From contig JAWLBM010000012.1 in assembly GCA_041687675.1 (NCBI GenBank), positions 1 to 64,000 of the forward strand: a stretch of 64,000 nucleotides of DNA, in the 5' to 3' direction. The translations under genes and the position numbers were made by a program. Shown here one piece after another: positions 33,754 to 42,098 of the stretch (the stretch's first letter is position 1; every line of letters begins with the position of its first letter). The notes below the pieces were generated by a model. That model saw nothing but the letters and a program-made list of their open reading frames with translations, made no database searches and had not been told where the DNA came from. The stretch is from JAWLBM01 sp041687675 (GTDB lineage Bacteria; Pseudomonadota; Alphaproteobacteria; Rhizobiales; Pleomorphomonadaceae).

Positions 33754-35877
33754 ATGGATTCCACCTTCGACCAGCGTACGAGATCCGACGACGACGTGGT
33801 GCTCGACCTCAAGGGCCTGGTCCGCGCGCTCGTCCGCCGCTCCCCGGTCATCCTGGTGGTGACCGCGCTGTTCGCCGGCGCCGGCCTCGGCGCCTCCATG
33901 CTGATCCCGCCGACCTTCCGTGCCGACACCAGCATCCTGATCGAGAATCGCGACCTGCAGCTTCCCTCCCGGCTGCAGCAGCAGGCGGACCGCGCCGTGG
34001 TCGACCAGGAGACGGTGGCGAGCCAGGTGCAGCTTCTCACCTCCCGCGACCTCGCCCGCCGCGTCGCCGAGCGCAACGGGCTCGCCGACCATCCGGAGTT
34101 CGCCGGCGAGGCGGGCGGCCTGCTCGACAGCGTTCTGGTGGCCGTAGGCCTCAACCGCGACCCGCTCCGCGTCTCGCCCGAGGAGAGGGTGATCGGCGCC
34201 TTCATGGAGCGGCTGAAGGTCTATCGCGTGGACGGCTCGCGGGTTGTGGTCGTCGAGTTCACCTCCCGCGACCGGGTCCTGTCCGCCGCCGTCGCGAACT
34301 CGGTCGCCGAGGAGTACATCGCGCTGCAGGGCGAGGCCAAGCGTTCCTCGAGCGCCGACGAGACGCGCTGGCTCGGCGAGGAGATCGAGCGGCTGCGCGG
34401 CAAGGTGCGCGAGGCGGAGGAGGCGGTCGAGGCCTACCGCGCCGGCACCGACCTCCACCTCGGCGCCAACAACACCACCGTCGCCCGCCAGCAGATCACC
34501 GACCTCACCAACGCCATCGCCGCCGCGCGCTCCGACCGGGCCACCGCCGAGTCGCGCGCGACGGAACTGGAGGCGCTGATCGGGCGCGGGGTCGCCGCCG
34601 CCGCGGATGTGATCGACTCGGAAGCCTTCCGCGCCCTTCGCAGCCGCGAGGTCGCGCTGCGCGGCCGGATGTCCGAGCTGGCCGTCACGCTGCTGCCCGG
34701 CCATCCGCAGATGCAGACGATCCGCTCGCAGATCGACGACCTCGAGCGCGAGCAGGTCGCCGAGGCGCGCCGGGTCCTCGAGACGCTGCGCAACGAGGCC
34801 CGCGTCGCCGAGGCCCGGATCCGCTCGCTGTCGGAGACCCTCGAGGAGGTCAAGGCGACCTCGGCCGTCAACAACGAGAACGAAGTCGAGCTGCGCGCCC
34901 TGGAGCGCGAGGGCGCCGCCCAGCGGGACCTGCTCGAGGGCCTGCTGGTGCGCTACCGCGAGGCGGTGGCCCGGCAGAACGCCGAGGTGATGCCCGCCGA
35001 CGCGCGGGTGATCTCACGGGCCGCCGTGCCTTCCGAGCCGACCTTCCCGCAGCCGGGGCGCCTCACGCTGCTCGCCGCGCTCGCCGGCTTCCTGATCTCG
35101 GTGGCCTGGGTGCTCTCGGTCGAATTCGTCACCGGCCGGGCGCTGATCCGCGTCGCCGGCACCCCGCAGAAGCCCACGGCGCTCCACCCGATGGCGACCG
35201 AGGTTCCGGCCGACGCACCGGCCCCGGAGCCGCGGGTCGCTCAGATCCGCTTCGCCCTCGACGCAACCCTCTCGGCCCGGCCGGCGGCCAGGGCGGGGAG
35301 CGGCGTCGATCCGGCCGCGGTGGTCGACGGACCCGCCGTCCTCTACGCCGCGCTGATCGCCGACGGCCAGTCCCGGCTCGCGGTGATGACCGTGGACGAT
35401 CCCTCGACGCTGCGGCCGATGATCGACGCGCTCGCCCGCACCGCCGTCGACGACGGCACGCGGGTGGTGGTGGTCGACGCGGTCGAGCGCAACGTCGGCC
35501 GTCACGGGCCGGGGCTCTCCGACCTCATTTCGGGGGAGGCCGGCTTCGGCGACGTGATCCGCCGCAACCGTCGCACCCGCGCCCACGAGATCGGCGTCGG
35601 CACCCGTCCGCTCGTCGACGGCGAACTCGCCGGCGACACCCTGGAGACGATCCTGAGCGCGCTCGAGAGCGCCTACGACCTGGTGGTGGTCTCGCTTGGC
35701 GACCTGCAGGCGGACGACTTCGCCGGGCGGGCGCCGCTCGCCGCCGATCGGATCGTGCTGGTCGGCCGGCCGGAGGATCCGGCGGTGGTGCGGGCATGGA
35801 AGGCGCTGCTGGACTGCGGCATGGTCGACGTGACCGTCGTGCCGCCGACGCCGGGATTGGGCGCGGCCGCCGCCTGA
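33754..35877 (+). CDS. Wzc/GumC-like chain-length protein, degenerate kinase domain
   Basis: A 707-residue inner-membrane protein of the polysaccharide co-polymerase class. The N-terminal Wzz domain begins with helix V-I-L-V-V-T-A-L-F-A-G-A. A long coiled-coil region (about residues 200-420) and a second helix at about 435-460 (L-L-A-A-L-A-G-F-L-I-S-V) follow. The C-terminal ~220 residues look like a CpsD/Wzc-type tyrosine kinase (V-V-V-V-D-A-V-E-R, G-L-S-D-L-I-S-G) but have no Walker A G-x-G-K-T/S and no Tyr-rich tail, so kinase activity is unlikely. ATG 33754 is preferred; ATG 33721 would add 11 residues. Confidence 0.92.
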   Translation: MDSTFDQRTRSDDDVVLDLKGLVRALVRRSPVILVVTALFAGAGLGASMLIPPTFRADTSILIENRDLQLPSRLQQQADRAVVDQETVASQVQLLTSRDLARRVAERNGLADHPEFAGEAGGLLDSVLVAVGLNRDPLRVSPEERVIGAFMERLKVYRVDGSRVVVVEFTSRDRVLSAAVANSVAEEYIALQGEAKRSSSADETRWLGEEIERLRGKVREAEEAVEAYRAGTDLHLGANNTTVARQQITDLTNAIAAARSDRATAESRATELEALIGRGVAAAADVIDSEAFRALRSREVALRGRMSELAVTLLPGHPQMQTIRSQIDDLEREQVAEARRVLETLRNEARVAEARIRSLSETLEEVKATSAVNNENEVELRALEREGAAQRDLLEGLLVRYREAVARQNAEVMPADARVISRAAVPSEPTFPQPGRLTLLAALAGFLISVAWVLSVEFVTGRALIRVAGTPQKPTALHPMATEVPADAPAPEPRVAQIRFALDATLSARPAARAGSGVDPAAVVDGPAVLYAALIADGQSRLAVMTVDDPSTLRPMIDALARTAVDDGTRVVVVDAVERNVGRHGPGLSDLISGEAGFGDVIRRNRRTRAHEIGVGTRPLVDGELAGDTLETILSALESAYDLVVVSLGDLQADDFAGRAPLAADRIVLVGRPEDPAVVRAWKALLDCGMVDVTVVPPTPGLGAAAA

Positions 35878-35890
35878 GGCGCGGGCGGGA

Positions 35891-37108
35891 TCAGTCGCCG
35901 TCGCCGTCGTCTCCGGGGTCGGACGCCCGCAACCCCCGGCGCAGCCTCTGGGCGATCCGGTAGAGCGCCGGGTTCGAGCGCACCATGTCCCGCAGCCGCG
36001 ACCCGGCGCCGAGCGCCAGGGCGAGCGCCGCCCCGGCGGCCGAGAGCGGGATCACCGTCTCCATCAGCCTGGTCTCGCGGTCGCACCAGGATCGCTTGTA
36101 GCGGGCGTCGCCGACGCCGAAGTCGAAGGCGGCGATGCCGCGGCGGGCAGCATCGTCGATCATGTGGAACAGCGCGACCTCGCCCGGCGTGCTGCGGGCG
36201 AAGCGGTCGGCCTCGAAAGAACTCATCAGCAGGAACTGGGTGCCGGCGAAGGGCATGCAGAAGCCGGTCGCGCCGACGCCCTCGCCGTGGACGAGAATGA
36301 AGGCTTCGAAGAGGTCCCCGCCCGCCGCGAAGTGCCGAGCCACCAGGTCGTCGAAGAAGGCGGCGGTGCCGGGGACCGCGAAGACGTCCGGCAGGCCCTG
36401 GGCGGCAAGGCGCGCCGCCTTCTGCCGCAGGAAGGTCGCGAGCGCCCGCCGCCCCTCTTCGACGTCGGCGACCGGGCGGACCTCGTAGCCGCCCACCTCG
36501 GCGAACACCTTGGCGGCGGTGCGGATCCGGCTGCGCTTGCGCTTGCCGCTGTGCCGGGCGAGCACCGCGTCGAAGCCGTCGGTGAGGTCCGTCGCGTAGC
36601 AGGAGAGGGCGCCGGGCCGCGATCTCCCTTCGACGAGCGGGTTGGCCCGGCCGGCGATCTCCGGCGGCTGGAAGGCGAGGCGGAGGACATCGACGCCCGC
36701 CGACGCCGCCGCGGCCCGCACGGCCGGCGCGATCTCGCCGGCGTGCTCGTCGAGGAGGGCGGGGTCGAACAGGCCGGTGTTGAAGTTGGCGTGCGATCCG
36801 CCGGCGAAGGCGGCCGTCGAGAACGGCCCGGCCCGCCGCGTCACCAGCGGGACGACGCCGGCGACGGTTCCGCGGTGGCGGACGAGGATGACCAGCGGCG
36901 CAGAACCCGCCCCGAGATGCCGGTGCCAGGCGGCGAAGAAGTCGAAGCGCTGGAAGGGCGAGCCCACCGCGATGCGCTCGAGCCGCCGCCAGGGCTCTTC
37001 GGCCAGGGCGAGGTCGCGGACCGCCTCGGCGGCGACGGCGGCGCGCTCTTCGGCGGCGCGCGCCGGCTGGACGGGTTCGGCGTCCGCCTCGAAACGGGCA
37101 AGGCTCAT
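35891..37108 (-). CDS. GNAT/FemAB-like acyltransferase (CelD/BioF2 type)
   Basis: A 405-residue protein of the acetyltransferase-6 (BioF2-like) group, often found in polysaccharide loci and once named after cellulose gene CelD. The conserved elements are N-F-N-T-G-L-F near residue 110, K-R-K-R-S-R-I-R near 190, and F-D-F-G-V-G-D-A-R-Y-K near 335, which match the tandem GNAT fold. It probably adds an acyl group to sugar or a carrier; the substrate is unknown. It converges on the Wzc-like gene with 13 bases between stops. ATG 37108 is preferred over upstream Arg-rich starts. Confidence 0.88.
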   Translation of the reverse strand: MSLARFEADAEPVQPARAAEERAAVAAEAVRDLALAEEPWRRLERIAVGSPFQRFDFFAAWHRHLGAGSAPLVILVRHRGTVAGVVPLVTRRAGPFSTAAFAGGSHANFNTGLFDPALLDEHAGEIAPAVRAAAASAGVDVLRLAFQPPEIAGRANPLVEGRSRPGALSCYATDLTDGFDAVLARHSGKRKRSRIRTAAKVFAEVGGYEVRPVADVEEGRRALATFLRQKAARLAAQGLPDVFAVPGTAAFFDDLVARHFAAGGDLFEAFILVHGEGVGATGFCMPFAGTQFLLMSSFEADRFARSTPGEVALFHMIDDAARRGIAAFDFGVGDARYKRSWCDRETRLMETVIPLSAAGAALALALGAGSRLRDMVRSNPALYRIAQRLRRGLRASDPGDDGDGD

Positions 37109-37347
37109 CAGTTCGGGCTCCCGGCTCTCTGCGGCAACCCTATACCGCGGCGCTTTTAGGAAACCTTTCGCGCCGCCGTGGACGCCGCAGCGCGATGCCG
37201 GTCCGTTGGATCGCAGTTTCCACGCTCGCGACAACGCTCGCGCACACCGGCCGGGATCAGAACCCGTCCCCGATGCTCATGCGTCACGGGCACGGAGCGA
37301 ACCGGCCCGCACAACCGAAGAGAAACCGAAAGCAACAGGAGACAGAC

Positions 37348-37623
37348 ATGACCAAGATCGCCACCTTCATCGCCGCGGCCGCCCTGTCGGCGTCCGCCAT
37401 CGCCCCCGCCGCCGCGGGCTGGGATCGCTCCCAGGTGATCGACCCGGCCTTCTCGCGGTCCTACGACCGCCAGCTCGAGGCGGCCTCGGCCGTCGAGACG
37501 GCCGCCCCGGTGGTCGCCGCCTCGGCGGTCGCCACCAACGACGCCGCGTCCGGCTCCAAGGCCTACTTCGGCCCGCAGCAGGACCGCGCGGTCGACAGCA
37601 TGGACAGCCCCTACGACAACTGA
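37348..37623 (+). CDS. Small exported Ala/Val-rich protein
   Basis: A 91-residue protein with a clear signal peptide (M-T-K-I-A-T-F-I-A-A-A-A, cut near A-A-A-G-W). The mature part is about 68 residues, rich in Ala, Val, Ser and Asp, with Y-F-G-P-Q-Q-D-R-A-V-D near the end. No family is recognised. It has a good AGGAGA ribosome site and a hairpin terminator about 40 bases downstream. It is monocistronic. Confidence 0.75.
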   Translation: MTKIATFIAAAALSASAIAPAAAGWDRSQVIDPAFSRSYDRQLEAASAVETAAPVVAASAVATNDAASGSKAYFGPQQDRAVDSMDSPYDN

Positions 37624-37663
37624 TCCCCCGGACCGGGGATCGGCCGTCAGGGCCGTTGCGGAG

Positions 37664-37686
37664 AGGGCGCCCCAGGGCGCCCTTTC
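37664..37686 (+). terminator. Hairpin between convergent genes
   Basis: An 8-bp stem AGGGCGCC (37664-37671) pairs with GGCGCCCT (37676-37683), followed by TTTC. It lies between the small exported protein and the DUF2842 gene, which converge, and may serve both. Confidence 0.65.
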
Positions 37687-37693
37687 TGGCGTT

Positions 37694-37909
37694 TCACTGC
37701 TGCCCCGGCGCCGGGCGGAACATCCACCAGACCACCAGGCCCGCGGGGATCACCCACGCGAGGCCCGCGACCAGGTAGTAGGCGAACTGCGTCCAGCCTC
37801 CCGTGCCGGGCAGCAGCGCGCCGGCGAAGGCCATCGCCATCAGGGCGTAGAAGGGAACGAAGACGAGCAGCACGACGGTGCCGATGAGCTTCTTCAGGCG
37901 GAACAGCAC
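37694..37909 (-). CDS. DUF2842 membrane protein
   Basis: A 71-residue inner-membrane protein with two helices: T-V-V-L-L-V-F-V-P-F-Y-A-L-M-A-M-A and a second from Y-Y-L-V-A-G-L-A-W-V. The W-x-Q-x-x-Y-Y-L-V-A-G-L-A-W-V-I-P pattern is the DUF2842 signature, a family restricted to Alphaproteobacteria and without a known role. It is transcribed away from the heme A synthase gene; the two are often neighbours in the order. Confidence 0.92.
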   Translation of the reverse strand: MLFRLKKLIGTVVLLVFVPFYALMAMAFAGALLPGTGGWTQFAYYLVAGLAWVIPAGLVVWWMFRPAPGQQ

Positions 37910-38052
37910 GGTCGGCCTTCCTGTTCGATGCCGGATTGCGACGGCAGGTCGCGCATGCCGGGGGCGACGTCGCGCTCCATAAATATGCTAGGACACCGCT
38001 GCCGGAAAGACCGCGGACCCGCGCCGGTCCGCCGCATTTGGAACGCTCGCCG

Positions 38053-39132
38053 ATGACCCTCGCCGCCGCAACCTCTCCCGCACGTCCGTCCGCCGCCGCC
38101 AGTCCGGCGGCCGAACGGGCGATCCGGACCTGGTTGTGGACGGTGGCGCTCTTCGTGGTGGCCATGGTGGTCGTGGGCGGTGCGACGCGGCTCACCGAAT
38201 CCGGTCTGTCGATCACCGAGTGGAAGCCGGTGATGGGCGCCATCCCGCCGCTGTCGCAGGCGGACTGGCTCGCCGAGTTCGAGAAGTACCGGCAGATCCC
38301 CGAGTACCAGCAGATCAACAGGGGCATGAGCCTCGAGGCCTTCAAGACCATCTACTGGTGGGAGTGGGGGCACCGGCTGCTCGGCCGCGTGATCGGCTTC
38401 GTGTTCCTGGTCCCGTTCCTCGTCTTCGCCGCCCGCGGCTGGATCAGCCGGCCGATGCTGCCACGCCTCGGCCTGCTGTTCGTGCTCGGCGGGCTGCAGG
38501 GGGCGGTCGGCTGGTGGATGGTGGCGAGCGGGCTCACCGAGCGCACCGACGTCAGCCAGTACCGGCTGGCCACGCACCTGACGCTCGCCTGCGTCATTCT
38601 CGCCGCCACCGTGTGGATCGCCGAGGGCTTCCGCGAGCGGCGGCTGCGCTTCGCCGAGGCGGCGGGGCTGCGCGGGATCGCCAACGCCGTCGTCGTGCTG
38701 ACGCTGGTGCAGATCTTCCTCGGCGGACTCGTCGCCGGCCTCGACGCCGGCTGGGTCTACAACACCTGGCCGCTGATGGACGGCGCGTGGATCCCCGAGG
38801 GGCTGCTGTTCCAGTCGCCCTGGTGGATCAACTTCTTCGAGAACCACATGACGGTGCAGTTCGTGCACCGGATCGGCGCCTATGCGCTGACGGCCCTGGT
38901 CGTCGTCAACCTCGTCGTGGTGCTGCGCCGGGCGCTGGAGCCGGAGACGGTGCGCCGGGCGGTGCTGCTGGCCGGGCTGGTGCTGGCGCAGGCCGTCGTC
39001 GGCATCGCCACGCTGCTCGCGGTGGTCCCGCTGTCGCTGGCGCTGCTGCACCAGTTCATGGCGGCCGTCGTCCTCATCGCCGCCGCGGTCAACGCCCGCC
39101 GGCTGCAGGACACCGCCACCCGGATCCGCTGA
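38053..39132 (+). CDS. ctaA: Heme A synthase
   Basis: It oxidises the C8 methyl group of heme O to a formyl group, giving heme A for cytochrome aa3 oxidase. It has 359 residues and eight helices (Cox15/CtaA type 2). Marks seen are G-G-A-T-R-L-T-E-S-G-L-S-I-T-E-W-K-P, W-W-E-W-G-H-R (heme-ligand His), N-H-M-T-V-Q-F-V-H-R and L-H-Q-F-M-A near the end. ATG 38053 gives the normal N-terminus. A symmetric GC hairpin at 39139-39167 follows and may end transcription, though it lacks a T-run. Confidence 0.97.
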   Translation: MTLAAATSPARPSAAASPAAERAIRTWLWTVALFVVAMVVVGGATRLTESGLSITEWKPVMGAIPPLSQADWLAEFEKYRQIPEYQQINRGMSLEAFKTIYWWEWGHRLLGRVIGFVFLVPFLVFAARGWISRPMLPRLGLLFVLGGLQGAVGWWMVASGLTERTDVSQYRLATHLTLACVILAATVWIAEGFRERRLRFAEAAGLRGIANAVVVLTLVQIFLGGLVAGLDAGWVYNTWPLMDGAWIPEGLLFQSPWWINFFENHMTVQFVHRIGAYALTALVVVNLVVVLRRALEPETVRRAVLLAGLVLAQAVVGIATLLAVVPLSLALLHQFMAAVVLIAAAVNARRLQDTATRIR

Positions 39133-39207
39133 GCGGAACGGGCGGGGCGAAGGTTCGCCCCGCCCGCAGGTCGCATCCCGCGCCGGAGACCGGCGGGGAG
39201 GGCCGAC

Positions 39208-40053
39208 TCAGTCGTCGAGCGCGACCGTGCAGGCGATTTCGGTTCCACCCTTCATCGCCTTGACGACGCTGCCCTCGCCGAAGCCCGTCGGGAAGTTGGC
39301 CGGGAAGCTCGCGCCGCGGCTGTTGAAGCCGATCTCGGCCTCGACTTCGCCGTCGCCGTCGTCCTCGAGCACCGCCTGGCCGACGACGATATTGTCGACC
39401 ACGAAGTCGATGAGGTCGCCCGCCACAAGCCCGGCGGAGGGCTCCGCCTCGAACTCGGCGCTGAACTTGTGCAGCGTGCTCGTGGCGTCGCCGACGAAGG
39501 CCTCCGCCTCGGCCTCGATGCTCATGCCGTCCTGTTCGGCGGCGCAGGCGAACTCGATCTCCTCCTCGTCCTCGTCGTCGGGGTCGACGGGCAGTTGCGG
39601 CTTGGGAAGCTTTCGACCGCGCGGGTCGGCGGTGCGGACGATGGCGAGCGGTTCGAAGAAGCTCTCCACGTCCGGGTAGATGAGGCCGACCATCATGTCG
39701 CGGTCCTTGGCGATCTCGCCGCGCAGCATCAGCACCGTGGCCGGATCGCCCTCGACGTCTGCCGGCACCTCGAACTCGCCGGAGAACTGGCACAGCCGGT
39801 CGGCGACGACCTTGCCGGAAATGGTGTATCCCGCTTTCGAAACGTGGTCCTTCATGCACTCCGAAGCGACGATCTGGCCCCGCCGGTCCAGCGTGAAGCT
39901 GCAGGCGAGGCGGGTGTCGGATCCGTAGGCGAAGGTGGTGAGCCAGCTGCCCGCCAGGTGGCGGTTCGAGCAGCGTTCGCTGCCCTTGTCGCTGGCGAGG
40001 GCGGGGGTCGAGACGAGCGCGAGGGCGACGGTTGCAAGGGCCAGGGCTTTCAT
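39208..40053 (-). CDS. Exported protein of unknown function with acidic linker
   Basis: A 281-residue protein with a signal peptide (M-K-A-L-A-L-A-T, cut at A-L-A-S-D). The first half has paired Cys (C-S-N, C-S-F, C-M-K, C-Q-F) in beta-type sequence. An acidic linker, D-P-D-D-E-D-E-E-E, near residue 160 separates it from a second beta-rich half with E-A-E-A-E-A and E-D-D-G-D-G-E. It may bind calcium, given the Asp/Glu repeats, but no known calcium motif is complete. It is monocistronic and not recognised as a named family. Confidence 0.7.
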   Translation of the reverse strand: MKALALATVALALVSTPALASDKGSERCSNRHLAGSWLTTFAYGSDTRLACSFTLDRRGQIVASECMKDHVSKAGYTISGKVVADRLCQFSGEFEVPADVEGDPATVLMLRGEIAKDRDMMVGLIYPDVESFFEPLAIVRTADPRGRKLPKPQLPVDPDDEDEEEIEFACAAEQDGMSIEAEAEAFVGDATSTLHKFSAEFEAEPSAGLVAGDLIDFVVDNIVVGQAVLEDDGDGEVEAEIGFNSRGASFPANFPTGFGEGSVVKAMKGGTEIACTVALDD

Positions 40054-40219
40054 GTCTCTCCTCGGAGATCAGGGCATAAGCGAAGGCGTTATGCCCCGGC
40101 ACCCGTTGAGGGACGGATATCGTCGGGCCGGCGGTTTGAATCGAATGCGACGGAAATCTCGCAGGGGCACGGGCGCGCGCGACGAGCCTGCCGCCGGTGG
40201 CCCACGGGGGCCGGCCGGC

Positions 40220-40837
40220 TCAGAGGTTGTTCTGGATCATGTCCTCGGACTGGACCATGGCGAACTCCACCGCCACGCCGTCCTCGAGATGGCGGACCAC
40301 CCGGGCGCGCATGCGGCCGAGGGTGATCTGGGCGCCCACCGGCGGGCGCGTCTCCAGCGCCACGGCCGCGCCGGAGAGGGACACGTCCATGATCTTCGCG
40401 CGGATCTCGCGGCCGTCCGGCAGCACCACGTTGGAGAAGGGCTGCTTGGGGGTGATCCGCTCGTGCCGGCGATCCTCGGGCAGGTTGAGGACGTGCCGGT
40501 TGGCGAGCCAGGTGAGCTGGGAGGCGAGCTTGTCGCGCTTGCGGGCCGTGGCGTTGATGGTCATTGCGAAGCCGCCGTCGATCAGGCGGGCGATCTCGCC
40601 CTCGATGCGGCCGACGTGGTCGATGTAGGCGATCACCCGCTCGCCGACGTAGCCCTGGACCGGGGCCATCAGCGCCGCGCCGCCGGGCGACATGTCCGTG
40701 ACCTGGCAGGGGTATTCGGTGCGGTTCTCGAGCATGAAGCGGCCGAGCACGTTGACCGTCACCCGCTGGAACCGCCGGCGCTCCGGGCGCTCCAACATGC
40801 GCCTGGCGATGCTGCTCTGGCTGACTGCGCTGGACAT
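40220..40837 (-). CDS. Tandem PilZ domain protein
   Basis: A 205-residue protein with two PilZ-like domains. The first has the c-di-GMP-binding R-R-R-F-Q-R and D-M-S-P-G-G-A-A motifs, at about residues 20-26 and 48-55. The second has D-R-R-H-E-R near 121 and D-V-S-L-S-G-A-A near 153. Both sites look intact, so c-di-GMP binding is likely in each. Its output, perhaps motility or exopolysaccharide production, cannot be read from sequence. It is monocistronic, with the PAS protein gene upstream on the same strand. Confidence 0.92.
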   Translation of the reverse strand: MSSAVSQSSIARRMLERPERRRFQRVTVNVLGRFMLENRTEYPCQVTDMSPGGAALMAPVQGYVGERVIAYIDHVGRIEGEIARLIDGGFAMTINATARKRDKLASQLTWLANRHVLNLPEDRRHERITPKQPFSNVVLPDGREIRAKIMDVSLSGAAVALETRPPVGAQITLGRMRARVVRHLEDGVAVEFAMVQSEDMIQNNL

Positions 40838-40938
40838 GCCGCTCCCGGTCGGTTCGGCCGCGGTCCGGTCAAGGCGGCCTGCCCTTTCAGGCTAGGTCCC
40901 CGTGATTAACAACCGGTGTAGCCGGGAGGAAAAACCGG

Positions 40939-41607
40939 TCACGCGCTGTCGTTGCGGCCACCTTCCAGGACGCGCAGGTGCGCGACCCGCCGGCCGGCGC
41001 CCGGCAGCGGCAGTTCTTCCGGCAGCGGCGAGGGATCACCGGCGAATGCGGAACGGACCGCGCGGCGCTCCTCCGCGTCCACCTCGTCGCCGCGGAGGAT
41101 GAAGCTCGGCCGCTCGTCGGGCCAGATCAGGCGGAGGCTCTGCACCGGCTGGCGCACGACCGGGTGCAGGCCGAGCCAGTAGGGGCTCTCCAGCGGCGCG
41201 AAGCAGCCGAGGATGCGGGAGTGCTGCGGGCCGTCGTGGCTCAGCGGCAGCATGATGACTTCGACAGGCAGGCTCTGGCCGCGCTCGTTGTGCGCCTCGA
41301 GGCCGAGGATCGCCGCCGCGCCGTCCTCGACGATGGCGGCGAGGAGGCACGCGATCGCCTCGCGGTCCTTGTCAACCCAGAGGTCGAGGAGGTTGCGGCC
41401 CTTCAGTTCCCGGCAGTAGGCGCCGCAGAGGCGGGTGCCGGCGAGGCGGAAATTGTACGTCTCGCGGTCGACCGCCTCGAGGATGAAGGTGTCGCCGAGG
41501 ATCTGGCGGATGTCACCCGGCTCGATCTCGAAGCGGGCCGGCGCCGTACGGCTTCCCCGCAGACGCGTCCAGTAGTCGAAGAGCGTGCGGGTGACTGCAT
41601 GTTTCAT
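40939..41607 (-). CDS. PAS_5 domain protein
   Basis: A 222-residue cytoplasmic protein of the PAS_5 (PF07310) group found in Hyphomicrobiales. Typical elements are L-F-D-Y-W-T-R-L-R-G near the start, I-L-G-D-T-F-I-L-E near residue 36, Y-N-F-R-L-A-G-T-R-L near 50 and V-E-V-I-M-L-P-L-S near 117. There is no output domain; relatives lie near c-di-GMP and cell-cycle genes. Whether it binds a ligand is unknown. Confidence 0.9.
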   Translation of the reverse strand: MKHAVTRTLFDYWTRLRGSRTAPARFEIEPGDIRQILGDTFILEAVDRETYNFRLAGTRLCGAYCRELKGRNLLDLWVDKDREAIACLLAAIVEDGAAAILGLEAHNERGQSLPVEVIMLPLSHDGPQHSRILGCFAPLESPYWLGLHPVVRQPVQSLRLIWPDERPSFILRGDEVDAEERRAVRSAFAGDPSPLPEELPLPGAGRRVAHLRVLEGGRNDSA

Positions 41608-42098
41608 CGTTCGTGTCCCGGCCCCGTGGCGTTAATCGGTCTTCGAGAGCGCGACCGCCGCCGAGCATTCCGTTTCGGCACAGGTCAACATCCATAGACC
41701 ATCGTCTTGCGCACAAGGAGCAGGCCGCGTGCCAACCGCCGCCGTATCCACATGTTCCACGCCGGAGGGCGGCCGATCTGCCGTCCGCCCGTTAAGGTTT
41801 ACCAATGACTTCGCTTGTCGCTGGGCGGGAAAAAGGGCTTCTATTCTCACATCGATCCAGCTTCGATCGACAGCAGGCACCACCTCGAACGCTCCGCCCG
41901 ACGGTTAATGGCGGGACGGTTCACCGCCCGGGTCCCGGCCATGCCGGTCCCGGGCGTTTTCTTTTGGAACGGCCGGCGCCGGGGTGGACCGATTCGGGAC
42001 CGGGTCCGGGACCATCTGCCCGATTGTCTTCGCGGGCGCGGCGTCCTATCTCGTCACCACGGCGCCCGGCGCCCCGAACCCGATGGCCGGAGGCCGCC
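41608..42098 (+). ncRNA. Intergenic region; candidate small RNA ending in orphan terminator
   Basis: About 490 bases between divergent genes with no convincing ORF. A strong intrinsic terminator on the plus strand lies at 41925-41965, with no gene upstream for it to end. Before it are two further hairpins: ATCGA/TCGAT around 41853-41870 and CCGCC/GGCGG around 41895-41914. The series looks like a trans-acting small RNA of roughly 150-200 nt, with its 5' end near 41780-41800, just after GTTAAGGTTTACC. No good -35/-10 pair is certain. The rest may hold the promoters of the flanking PAS and rhomboid genes. Confidence 0.35.
41925..41965 (+). terminator. Orphan intrinsic terminator
   Basis: CGCCCGGG (41925-41932) pairs with CCCGGGCG (41949-41956), with an inner CCGG/CCGG extension. 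TTTTCTTTT follows. No coding gene on this strand lies upstream within 4 kb that lacks its own end; heme A synthase ends at 39132. Confidence 0.8.
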
